This document shows, one piece after another, positions 30,831 to 41,042 of a stretch of 64,000 bases of DNA. The stretch's first letter is position 1; every line of letters begins with the position of its first letter. The notes beneath the pieces were generated by a model. That model did not search any database, was not told the DNA's origin, and worked only from the letters and a program-made list of their open reading frames with translations. The DNA is from Saccharomycopsis fibuligera x Saccharomycopsis cf. fibuligera (Eukaryota; Ascomycota; Saccharomycetes; Ascoideales; Saccharomycopsidaceae). Where the stretch lies: assembly GCA_001936135.1 (NCBI GenBank), contig CP012818.1, forward strand, positions 434,001 through 498,000. The letters are read 5' to 3'. The translations under genes were made by a program, and so were the position numbers.

Positions 30831-33270
30831 CTATGGCGACTTTTTCATTTCTAATTGGTGCAACACATTCAATAAGTTTTGGTTCCGAAGCGCATAATTC
30901 TTCACTTTATAACACATAAACATTTCAATATGTAATCCAGTAAAAATTTGCAGATTGCGTTTTAATTCTTTCAAATTCAATGGATGCATGTCAACGTCTT
31001 CAAAATATTTTTCAATAATTGCTGGCGGTTTGATATATTCAATAGGGGTCTATATTTTTGTTAGATTTTGAAAGGAAAGAGGAAAAAATAATTCATTGCC
31101 TAAAACAATACTTACCACTTGATATTCTGATTCTATTTGTTTAGCATAAGTCATTGCCTGCAATGTTAGTTGTGATTTCTTCTTTAAAACCGAACTTAGA
31201 ACACTTACACATGAATAAAGATACTGCATTATTTCTGTTATATCTTCTGTTTTACTAGTATCATAAAGGTGGATATTATGGCTAAGAGTCTGCCAAAATA
31301 GTGTTTGAAAAAGTGTCACTAGCTTTTCGTTAAGCATATACGAATTGCTAAAAAATCCAACCAATTTTCTCAAAATAAACTTTGAAAAAGTCTTATTCTG
31401 ATTGAACTCTAATGGATGAATAACATATGGGCTGCCATATATTTTGGCATAATAAGCATTCATTTCACACAATTTGTAAAAAAACTTCTTAATGGTTGAA
31501 TCTCTAAGGCCTTCATAACGTGTTGCTTCACTTAATGCGCAACTTTTAACACGAAGCAACCCAAATTCTTCAGTACAAGTTGCTTGGAGATCAGGGTCAG
31601 GTGCAAGCCCAACATCAAAAAACAAAACTTGACCAAACTTGAATGCAAATTCAGGGTTGGTTATCAACGTTCCAGCAAATCTCATGGTAAAAATCTCAAG
31701 TTTTTGTAATTCAACTGTGTCCAAACATTTTTCAGAGTCTGTCAACAAGGTGCCATCTAAAAGTTGTAAAAAATATCCATCTTGATGCAAAAGCTTGTTT
31801 TGTAATAAATCTTCAAAATAGTTTGCGTGAGGGAATAAGTAAATGACTATAAGTGAATGCAAAACAATAACTTTATAAGCATATTTGTTTGACGATGTTC
31901 CAGATTTAAATTGTTCAGCAATTCTATCAAAAACGTTTTCAAACTTCTTGAACAATAGCACTTTAACTTTTTCATTCTTGCATGAAATCAATAATCCGCT
32001 AACGAAAAGTAAATATTCAGAAAAACTAGCAAGGCTTCCGTCCAAAGTAACTTTTGAAGGCCCTCCACGGACTAAATCATCAATGCAAGGCTCAATATCA
32101 GGATCATAACAACATTGGTTGAAAAATGAAAATAAACCATTCATCACGGTACTAGTCAAATCACTCATAATTATCCAGTTAGCAATAATTTCACTTTTAT
32201 TGGAAAGAGATACAATCTTCTTAATGACTCCCTGGGAAGTGATTAATAATTTTGGTTCGTCACTGAAAATATGCTCTTTTGCTAAATCATAAAGAGGAAA
32301 ATAACTATCAAAAGCATAATTTGTCTGTGAGCTAATTATTTGACATTTGTTTAGCATCATCATCACATCTGGTTCTGGTGGTGTATTATTGGTAAACCAA
32401 TTCTCAAAAATAAAAATCACTGATGAGGAAATGTCTGACAATCGATATAAAAACGCAAATATGCTTAGTATGTTGGTGTTTGCATATTTACGATATCTTG
32501 TAAGTGAAACTAAAAATAAATTGAGGCACTTGCTGATCTGCATAAAACATCCGTTTTGGGCAAAATGATTGAGACACTCCTGTTCAATAAATTCATCAAT
32601 TGAATAAAAAACATCCTCGTTAAAATTATTGATCATCTCTTCGTTTTCAATCTTTTTTTCTAGAGCTAAAGGCTTGCTTTTGTTGGAGCTTTCGATGTAT
32701 GCTTGCTTAATATCCTGAGTGGCCACAGAAACAATATCCTTGAACTCCTTAACTTTAACGATGCAATATAGTATCACGCTATCAAAAAGTGAGATTGGCT
32801 CATGAAGAGATTTGGGAAACTCGACCCCAATAGTTGATATAAGTATTAATACATCATTGTGAACCAACTTGATAATATCGTTTATATTGCCTTTGCTAAA
32901 ATGAAAATTGAGCTTTTCCAAACAGTAATAGAGCTCATCAGCATAGACTCGCTAAGATAAGATATGACAGGTTAGTTTCATATACGCTCGGAACTAAACC
33001 TCAAAACGATCTATTGCTTCTAAAAATAAAAAGTATGAAAATGCCAAAAATAAAGGTCGGTTGAGTACTGACATCATGAATGTATGCAATGGACAGCACT
33101 TTAAGCTGACTAATTAGCGTCTCGTATTTTGGGAAGCCGAGAGCCGCTAAAGAAAATGAAGGTCTCCTCAAAACACCAATGTTTTCGGTATACTGAAGAT
33201 TGTTTACTGTGACAAATTGGTCCCATTGTATGGCAATTTCTTTTCTTATTTGCTCCTTAGGCTCGCTCAT
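30831..33270 (-). CDS. Conserved-looking 750-aa protein of unknown function, three exons
   Basis: Exons 33073-33270, 31116-32951 and 30831-31049 (66 + 612 + 73 codons) join in phase to 750 aa. Exon 1 begins MSEPKEQIRKEIAIQWDQF and ends SIAYIHD. Exon 2 opens RVYADELYYCLEKL. Exon 3 adds TPIEYIKPPAIIEKYF to the stop. Intron 2 has consensus GTAAGT, a CTAAC branch site and TAG. Intron 1 has GTCAGT, a rarer donor, with ACTAAC and TTAG. The product is almost wholly helical, Leu/Phe/Ile-rich, with no signal peptide, resembling HEAT-like or helical-bundle scaffold proteins. I do not recognise the family. It is divergent to KAR4. Confidence 0.75.
31050..31115 (-). other. Intron 2 of the 750-aa protein gene
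   Basis: 66 nt, phase 0. Donor GTAAGT, branch site ATCTAAC, acceptor ATATAG. Confidence 0.85.
32952..33072 (-). other. Intron 1 of the 750-aa protein gene
   Basis: 121 nt, phase 0. Branch site ACTAAC and acceptor TTAG are good. The donor GTCAGT departs from GTATGT/GTAAGT but is the only nearby one that keeps the frame. Confidence 0.65.
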
Positions 33271-33855
33271 CCTGAACTAAAAATTATTTTAGATTGGATT
33301 GGCTTAGTTTACCCCAAGCCTTTCCAAACCTTGTTCCCGGAAGCGTGTATCACAATCTCTTGTGTGATTCGCAAGAACTTGAGGTAAGAAGAAAAGGGAT
33401 CAAAGCACGCTGTTACAACGGGTGCACCTCCGAAAGTGTTGTCCACAAACTCAAAAAGGCGATTGCCTTCCGAGGAAAATCCTTAAAACAAAAACTATTT
33501 AATGCATGTTGAGGTAGTCTGCACATAGCGCATAGTATCATACTTCCTACTGCTTTTTCTAGCAGCATCTTGCGGCATCTGTTTGTTGGCTGAAAATTAT
33601 CACCAAAAGTCTTGTTTCTCAGTATAAATTGACCTTTGTTTCGCTTGTTGTATTTGCAAAGCAGAAACATGCCGAATGGAAACCATGCTACTTAGTGACT
33701 GCCTTATGAGCACTCAAGAAAGAAAAGCAATAAAAACATACCAACTCAAAGAACTACTGCTTTGAACAAAGCGTATTAGCGCCTGAATTATCATATTTTC
33801 GCTTGTTTCTCTTGACTTTTTGGTGAATTTCGCGGCGATAAAATTCTCTTTCAAC
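33271..33855. other. Divergent promoter region, 750-aa protein / KAR4
   Basis: 585 bp with two TGTTTC (GAAACA) motifs, near 33638 and 33812, that resemble half of a Ste12 pheromone element. Too short to be called binding sites. No gene seen. Confidence 0.45.
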
Positions 33856-35211
33856 ATGGCGTACCATTCAACAGAACAGCTTTACCAACCCAGTTATAAT
33901 CATCAAATGGCTAGATATATCAATCGCAAGTCACAACAAAGAGGTATATCTTCCTCACAGTCACCTTTACATGTTAGCCGCTCAGCTTATAAGTCGCAAA
34001 ATCACCACTATAACCACAGCAATAATGAACAGTCATTGATAGCGCTTAACAACAATCAAATTCTCGCTAACAGCTCAAACTTACAAAGAAACAGCAGAAA
34101 CTGCACTAGTCATCAAAATTACACTTACAACAGCAGAAACAGCAACAATGCTAGCAACAACAATAGTGACAGTAACAGATTCACTTCAACATCAAGCATC
34201 ATCTCTCAACCTTCGTTATACCCAGAATCATACCAAAAATACTACGAGGCTTTCAACTTGCAAAACAATGATTACTCAAACAATTATGTCCATAACAACG
34301 GTGATTTACCAACCAATTATATTCGTAACGTTGAAAATCCAGTAGACGGATACCCAAAACTTCAACGACTCCATGACTTGAAGGCAGAGAATAATAAAAA
34401 TGCCTTTCCACGGCCTTTTGGTTGTCGTGTTGATCCAGACAAGATGGTACAAACGTTGAATTCTTGGATCAATAAGCATAATTTGCTGTTTGACACCATC
34501 ATGGTTGGTTCATTGACAGAAAATCAATTTGTTTTACCTATCCTTACTCAATTACCTATCGATAAACTTTGTTCTAAGCCCGGGTTTCTTTATATTTGGG
34601 GATCAAGCCACAAGATGAATGAACTCACAAACTTACTAAACCGCACCACAATAGCCAACGGAAATGGAACAGGAGGTAACTGTTTCGCAAACGGAGGGGG
34701 TAGTGGAACCGGTAATGGACAAAGCATCTGGAGCAAGAAGTTTCGCCGCAGTGAAGAGCTAGTCTTTACCACTAGTGATAACTCAGCCAACCACCAACCT
34801 GATCAAGATGATAACTCATTATTTCGCGAAAAGCAATGGCATTGCTGCATGTGTATTACAGGCACAGTACGTAGAGCAGTTGATGGCCACCTCATCAATT
34901 GTAACGTCAATACGGATTTGAAGATTCAAGACAACGAAGAAACCAGTAATCCAAGTTCGGTTCCTGATTCATTATATAGAGTCGCGGAAAATTTTAGCTC
35001 AGGTAATAGAAGACTTCATATTATTCCATCAAGAACCGGTTATGAAAATCCAGTGAAAATTAGACCTGGCTGGGTTATTATGAGTCCAGATGTTTTGCTC
35101 GATAATTTTGACCCAGAAGTTTATAAAAAAGAGATAAAACAACAAGGGTACAATGTGCCTCAACACCCGGAGATTGAACTTTTGAGACCAAAAAGTCCAA
35201 ACCAAAATTAA
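33856..35211 (+). CDS. KAR4: Kar4, MT-A70-like protein (METTL14-type), mating and meiosis regulator
   Basis: 451 aa from the ATG at 33856 (MAYHSTEQLY). The frame is open further up only to a GTG. The Asn/Ser-rich N-terminal third is followed by the MT-A70 fold from about residue 165: PFGCRVDPDKMVQTLNSWI, FDTIMVGSLTENQF and TQLPIDKLCSKPGFLYIWGS are typical of Kar4. Then come KQWHCCMCITGTVRR and PGWVIMSPDVLLDNFD. The catalytic DPPW of Ime4/METTL3 is absent, as in Kar4 and METTL14. In yeast Kar4 works with Ste12 in karyogamy genes and with Ime4/Mum2 in mRNA m6A methylation during meiosis. An inner ATG about 17 codons downstream could give a short form, as known for yeast KAR4. Confidence 0.93.
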   Translation: MAYHSTEQLYQPSYNHQMARYINRKSQQRGISSSQSPLHVSRSAYKSQNHHYNHSNNEQSLIALNNNQILANSSNLQRNSRNCTSHQNYTYNSRNSNNASNNNSDSNRFTSTSSIISQPSLYPESYQKYYEAFNLQNNDYSNNYVHNNGDLPTNYIRNVENPVDGYPKLQRLHDLKAENNKNAFPRPFGCRVDPDKMVQTLNSWINKHNLLFDTIMVGSLTENQFVLPILTQLPIDKLCSKPGFLYIWGSSHKMNELTNLLNRTTIANGNGTGGNCFANGGGSGTGNGQSIWSKKFRRSEELVFTTSDNSANHQPDQDDNSLFREKQWHCCMCITGTVRRAVDGHLINCNVNTDLKIQDNEETSNPSSVPDSLYRVAENFSSGNRRLHIIPSRTGYENPVKIRPGWVIMSPDVLLDNFDPEVYKKEIKQQGYNVPQHPEIELLRPKSPNQN

Positions 35212-35508
35212 CTCTATGGTATTGAATGAATTCGTTTTCCTTTTTTATTTTTCATTGTTCAATTTCATTTTCCCCTCTATAATTTGTTGCGTTTATCATT
35301 TAATTTTCGGCGCTTTCGCGATGGGTTTTTGCGCTTTGAATTTTGTATTTTACGTTGCTACACAATTGTACTTTTATAGAAAATTTCTTTTCTTTAATTA
35401 GCTATCTCTCTATCATATAAATCACAAGTTTTCAGATTTTAATGAAAACCTTATATAAACATTGCTTGAGCATAACAGAAGTAAAACTAATATAAAAACT
35501 GACGGTCT
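35212..35508. other. Convergent intergenic region KAR4 / Ecm33-like gene
   Basis: 297 bp of AT-rich DNA with T-runs. No gene seen. Confidence 0.5.
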
Positions 35509-37116
35509 CTAAAAGAAAACCAAAAATGGTACGCTCAACAAAACAGAGATCATACCATAGGAGAAAGAGAGGGTACTTCCGCTTGACTTGTCAACTTTTT
35601 TGATTCCATTACCATTTGTATTACCAGTAGCTGCTTGCCCATTATTTTCGTATGTCTCTGACTTGGTTAACGTACCTTCCATATTATTGACATCATAGTT
35701 GATGACTTCCTTTTTATCACCAGCAGAGCAAACAATATTACCACCGCGAATGATCAAATTGTTAGTGTCAGTCCATTTACTACAATCCATAGCATTTGAA
35801 TGAGATTTGATCAATGCACTTCCTTTAACAAGCTGAAGTTTAGCAAATACTGCTTCTTTGAAATCACCAACAAATTGGATGGCACCTCCAATCACTTTCA
35901 ATTTTGGAAAGAAATTTATCTTGTCAATATTAGTGTTGTTGGAAACCATCAAACCACCACCAATTTCAGAGACAGATGGGAAATCAATGTCTTTCAAGTT
36001 TAGGTTCTGAATAATACTCAAAGTTCCGCCAATAGATTTTAACTTTGGAACTTTTAATTGCTGAAAGTAATTTTCATAAAATTTGGCAGAGCCAGAGATT
36101 TCTTTAATTGCTGATAAATCCAAAAATGTGACATCCCTAATAGTCAAATTGCTGACAGTTTCCAATGCTGGAAATTGGGCTTGTGTATTTCTTGCATTTG
36201 CAGAAATCAACAAACCATCAGTAATTTCTTGAACATTTGAAGAAATAGTTTCCAAAAATCTATTGTTATTCAAATCAAGAGATTTAAGTGACTTGACTTT
36301 TTCCTTCAAGCTGAATCCTACTAAAGAGGTATCAGAAATGAGGATACTTTGAATTTTATCTAAACCAGCATCAAACCCAATGGTACTCAAAATTGGCAAA
36401 ATTTTCCAGTCAATGGTTTCTACTGTTTTCAAGTATGGGAAACTGATAGAAGTTAAAGAAGTCAACTCTTTTAAAATAAATTCTTTACCAATGGATGACA
36501 AGTTCGGTGCGCTGATTCTAACCAAGTTTGAAACATTTTGAATCTTCAAGCTACCACCAATACCAGTTAACGAGCCCAAATCTAAGACTGGGTCTTGAAA
36601 ATCTTCAATAACAATACTTCCGGATATGTAAGGACACTCTTTTGTTAACTTGAAAATATCACCCATATGATGAGCACGGTATTGATTTTTAGTACAAGCC
36701 GGATTGACAGGCTCTTTTTCAAACTCCTCGGAAGGTTCGATGTGCTGTGTACCATTATTAGATAAAGAAATACCTCTAACAGTATCTTTTGATAGTTAGT
36801 TTCAAATATATATATAACAGCTTATGATAATAACTAATGCGAAAGTAGAGTTATACTTACCAATACCACTCTTAGCCTTGTTAGTGATTTTGTCAACAAT
36901 ACCAGCACTTCCATGGTTTTGAAGCTGTTGCTTGATAGCTGGAACAAGCTTTCCTGCCTGGGGGTCAATATTGGTTACCGATTCTTCGGCATTATCAACA
37001 AGGCTATTGACATTCTGGGTGACACCATTGTCGTTGTAAAGTTCGGTACCCCATGCACCACTAAGAGAAACTGCACCATATATCAAAGAATGCAAGAAAT
37101 AATAAGAAAATCTCAT
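35509..37116 (-). CDS. Ecm33/Sps2-family GPI-anchored cell-wall protein, two exons
   Basis: Exons 36861-37116 and 35509-36785 join in phase to 510 aa. Exon 1 encodes a signal sequence (MRFSYYFLHSLIYGAVSLSGAWG) and an acidic helical stretch. Exon 2 starts inside an Asp codon and runs DTVRGISLSNNGTQHIEP, then NPACTKNQYRAHH. From about residue 135 the receptor-L/leucine-rich fold of the Ecm33 family follows (CPYISGSIVIEDF, IGGSLKIQNVSNL, IGGTLSIIQNLNL, IGGGLMVSNNTNI). The C-terminus is a GPI signal: Ser/Gly omega region DKSSGSTLSF, then a hydrophobic tail ending VPFLVFF. Family members organise mannoprotein layers (Ecm33, Pst1) or the spore wall (Sps2, Sps22). Which one this is remains open. An extended N-terminal region fits Sps2 better. 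Confidence 0.85.
36786..36860 (-). other. Intron of the Ecm33/Sps2-like gene
   Basis: 75 nt, phase 1. Donor GTAAGT, branch site ACTAAC at 36795-36800, acceptor AAAG only nine bases further. Confidence 0.88.
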
Positions 37117-37581
37117 TTCCTAATATTCTTAAATCAAATATTCTCTGTTTTTTGTATAAACTTTTCTTAAAGTTGGCTTTTTTTGAAGTGAGGGTGTTCT
37201 TTAGCGCGGTGATTGGATCTAGCAATGAGTGTCTAAAAACGTATTTTATTTTATAATTATGTGTTCTGTTGTAATAAATAGCAAAAGAGAATTTTTTTAG
37301 ATACTTGTTAAAAGAGATATAAAGAAGGATGCTTGTATGACATCAGTTTGTGGCGTGGAATGATAAATGTATACTATAAGTAAGGCTGTATTTCGGTGTT
37401 CATGTTTGTGCAACCGAGGTACAAATATGGCATATGCATGCTTAGATGCATGTCCAACAATTTCCTACATGTAGACTATTTGAGTGTTTCAAATCATAAG
37501 GAAAATTGTGGTAAATGGTATAGTTCATTAAAAAAGAAGAGAAAAACAGTAAACAACAAAACTTGAATAAATAAAGTCTAA
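37117..37581. other. Intergenic region Ecm33-like / SPS1 (tandem genes)
   Basis: 465 bp holding the Ecm33-like promoter and the kinase 3' UTR. No gene seen. Confidence 0.5.
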
Positions 37582-39145
37582 TTATATAAGATTGTTTCTT
37601 TTTAAAACATTGATTCGTAACCATATTTCCTCAATGATTGCTTCACTCAATCCCACTTGCTGCTGCTCAAACTCTATAAATGTGCCCATAAGCTTAATGA
37701 CAGCTTCTTTAGTGTTTCTGGTTTTGGCTCTAGCAGCAACTCTTTTCAAACAATAAAGCATAATATCTCGTAAATAGTCTAAGGTGAATTCCTCATTATT
37801 ATCTCTTAGGTCACCATTTAACAAACTATCTGGATCCCTTTTCATGTTTGGGCTCATATTGTCATTGGGAGTTGTTGCATTTGTTTGTGGCGACACGGAT
37901 ACTTTTGTCATTGGACTACTTTTGCTGCTTGATTTTTGATCACTAGGTGAAACACCACAATTTTCTTTATCTTCTGAAGTTTCTTGAGTACAATCTATAT
38001 GATCCTCATCCTCAACTTCTTCGGATTCCCACGTTTCATCTACTAAGTCATAATTGTATGATTCTGGGCTGGAAGTTGAAGCTGGCTCTATCAATTTGGT
38101 AGTAAAACTCCATTTGAACTGATAATTATTATCAATATTGTTGTGATCAGTATATACTTGACGGCTTAATGGACTTTTTGGATTTTTCACTGAAGAACCA
38201 TGCTTTAGTGACCATTCTTCTTTGGCTTGGATAAGCGGAATCAAAGAAATATTTTTCTTGCAGTTCCTAATAAATCGATGCTTCAAAAGCCAATCAGCCG
38301 AAGGACGTTTTGAAGGGTCCTTTATTAAACAATACTTAATAAATTCCTTAATGGAATCTGAAAACTCTGCACCAATTAATACTGGGGCAGGCCTTTTGGG
38401 AATTTGAAACAAAACTTTCATAGGATCATGCTTAGAATGTGGAGGCTTTCCCGTCACTAACTCGATAGCAGTGATTCCAAGTGACCAAATGTCCGCTTTC
38501 TCATTGTATCCATGTTTTCTGGTAATAACTTCAGGCGCCATCCAAAAAGGTGTACCTACAAATGTCTCCTTTTTAACATGGGTGGCTGTTATTTGGCCAC
38601 TAACTCCAAAATCTGCCAATTTAACTTGACCATCCAACGTCAACAAAATGTTTGCCGATTTAATATCGCGATGAATTTTTTTCTCGGAATGCAAATACTG
38701 TAAACCTTTCAAGCAGTCTCTAATGATAAAGCAGGTAACATCTTCACTAAGCTTTTTATGACACTTGAGCAAATCCGAACACGATCCAGCACCACAGTAT
38801 TCCATCGCAATCCACATTGTCACATCTTTCAAGTAGGTGCCATAGTAATGTGTAATATAAGGTGACCGCAATTGGGACAAAAAAGCAATTTCTTGCACAA
38901 GGACTTTAATTTCATCCTCTGAATCCTCAAGATTGATCATCTTAATAGCTACCACCATATTCTTGTTCTTGTCCAATCTATCGACAAAAAGAAAGCATAG
39001 TTAGTAAGACGTTTATTCACAATCGAAAACATCTCATTATCACAACACAGTAGTGTTAAACTCACGCTTTGTAAACATCGCCAAAGTTACCTCTTCCAAT
39101 ACAATCTTGGATATCAAAGCGATCGCCAGGGTCAGCTTGACTCAT
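37582..39145 (-). CDS. SPS1: Sps1-type Ste20/GCK protein kinase, two exons
   Basis: Exons 39066-39145 and 37582-38977 join in phase to 491 aa. Exon 1 supplies the glycine loop (CIGRGNFGDVYKA). Exon 2 continues at LDKNKNMVVAIK (ATP Lys), then HRDIKSANILL (catalytic Asp), DFGVSGQ and TFVGTPFWMAPEV (activation Thr, GCK signature). Beyond about residue 275 is a Ser/Pro-rich linker and a helical C-terminus (LDYLRDIMLYCLKRVAARA). S. cerevisiae Sps1 is 490 aa and has nearly the same loop. It controls spore-wall formation late in meiosis. Kic1 is the alternative, but it is about twice as long. Without the 5' exon the frame lacks the nucleotide loop, so an intronless annotation would miss it. Confidence 0.9.
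38978..39065 (-). other. Intron of SPS1
   Basis: 88 nt, phase 2. Donor GTGAGT, perfect TACTAAC branch site at 39000-39006, acceptor GATAG. Confidence 0.92.
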
Positions 39146-39384
39146 TTTTTTCTTTGTTGCAAATGGCTTCTCTGTTTAGTATTAGCTGCTGTTAAAAATG
39201 ACAAATTCTTGTGAGTAACAAAGAATAATACAATATTACAGTTAGTCCTAAATCAAACACCCTTTTCTGAACCACCTTGCCAGACTAAAAGACGAGATTT
39301 AGAGTTGAAGTTGAAGTTGAAGTTAAAGCAAATAATAAATACTTTTTTTTTGTTATTTCTATGTTTTGTTTTCTAATATAGGCA
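39146..39384. promoter_or_regulatory. Divergent spacer SPS1 / small ORF
   Basis: 239 bp with four TTGAAG/TTAAAG repeats at 39303-39326 and a T-run. Likely the SPS1 promoter. Confidence 0.4.
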
Positions 39385-39585
39385 ATGTCTCGTAGATTCA
39401 GTTCAATCCAATATGTTAGGCACTCTGCTTTTGCAAAAACTAATGCCACTCCTGCTGAAACTTTATATAATTTTGTTTTGCTCAATTCTGGTATCAAAGC
39501 CAAAAGTTTAGTTTTATTTTCAAAATATTGTCACAACAACAAAATATCAAAAGTCAACAACAAAAGCAAAGGTACACAGCCCTGA
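39385..39585 (+). CDS. Possible small mitochondrial protein, hypothetical
   Basis: 66 aa (MSRRFSSIQYVRHSAFAK...). The Arg/Ser-rich, acid-free N-terminus looks like a mitochondrial presequence. Then NATPAETLYNFVLLNSGIKA and a Lys/Asn-rich tail. The ATG stands just after TTCTAATATAG, which could be a 3' splice site, so an upstream exon is possible. It is divergent to SPS1, 239 bp away. The overlapping minus frame (39285-39503) is taken as its shadow. I do not recognise a family, and length alone does not prove coding. Confidence 0.35.
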   Translation: MSRRFSSIQYVRHSAFAKTNATPAETLYNFVLLNSGIKAKSLVLFSKYCHNNKISKVNNKSKGTQP

Positions 39586-41042
39586 CAAAAAGGATAAGAA
39601 TTAAGAAGTAAGCACCAAAGCTAGCAAATTAAAACCACACAATTGTGATATAAATAAAAGCAGAAAGAAAACTAAAAAAAGGAGAACAAAGTACTGAAGT
39701 GATGTAAAAACAAGTATGAGTCTTCTAGCTTAGCTTAACTCTACACTTTTGTTAAAATTTTCTAAGCAAATAAAAAGAAGGAAAAGCTATCAGGCAAAAA
39801 TGTCAAAAGCCACTGAGTGAGCGAGTACCCCTTTCTTCACATCTATGAACAAAACCACTAACAAACCTCATCTCCTGCTAGAAATTGAGAAGACAAACAC
39901 GAAATCTGCACGTTGAGGTAAGCACACAAAAACAAAACAAAGCAAAGCATATAGTTTTGTTCTATTATGTAATTAATTTGTAACTAACATTCAAATTTAT
40001 AATGGAATTGATAGAACAACTAAGCAGTGTATTTTAGAATTCAAAAAATTGCGGTGTTGCACAAATGCAAAATCGAGCTGCATGCCGACGCACTAATTGG
40101 TTGAACTGTTGTAGCAATAGAATAAAGTTTGAAAAGGCATCAGAGATACGAAGCAGTCTAGATTTGATTCTTGGCAATAGACAAAGGAAAAACGAATAAC
40201 AAAAAAAAAAAGCAAAAGAGTGTAGATTAAGACAACCAATTTTTGTGAAAAACATTAATGGTGCAAATAAACGACAGAGGAAAGACTTCAAATAGATTAA
40301 GCAAGAGTCATAAAAAACAAATAACTCAAGGAAATGAAAAAACAAATTAAACAATGCCGAAAAAAATATTAGATTAGAAAGAGGACCTATTCAGTAAAAC
40401 AAAATACAGGCATTAATTAATTCTTTAAATCAACATAGTATAATATCAACGAAAGACAAAATCGAGCAGATTAATTATTGAATGGATAAATTTAAATTAG
40501 TTTTCCGCGAAAAAAAGCTAAAGAAAAAGCTTTCGACATAAAACACGAAACAAAAATATATATATAAAAAAAAAACAAAGAAAATATCAGAAAAATTTAA
40601 TAAACGAGAAAAAAGTAAGAAGAATATTGTTATAACAAGAGCGAAAAAAGAAGATCAAAACACAAAAGACAGCAATTTAAAATAATGAAGTGTATAAGAC
40701 AAACAGCTGAACAGGAGGAAAAAAGAAAAGCTAAAAGAACAAAAATTAAATGGAACACAGGAGTGGGAAAACAGATAACAAAACTTTGGCTCTATCGCCC
40801 AACGCCGTAAACGCCGTAAACATAAAAATCAAAGTATAGTCCATAAGCAATATAACAACTACAAATTTTGATGATGATTATTACCACAAACTTAAGAAAA
40901 CATAACAAAGCAAAGCAAATTTGAAACCAGGAAAACACAGCCATATCACGTAAGAAAAGAAAGTAAAACGCATGCCTAAAAAAGGCTAGATGTCAAGAAA
41001 AAGAGCCTCCAAGAGAAAAAAATACATTTTTTCTCACTCACC
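39586..41042. other. AT-rich, purine-biased intergenic region
   Basis: About 1.45 kb without a coding frame. The + strand is A-rich with many AAACAAAAC and AAAAAAG runs. It lies at the 3' end of the large ArfGAP gene. I see no structured RNA, tRNA or repeat array. Confidence 0.55.

Noticed and set aside
33271-33855. Pheromone response elements for KAR4
   Set aside because: Only GAAACA-like half matches. Too short to support Ste12 sites.
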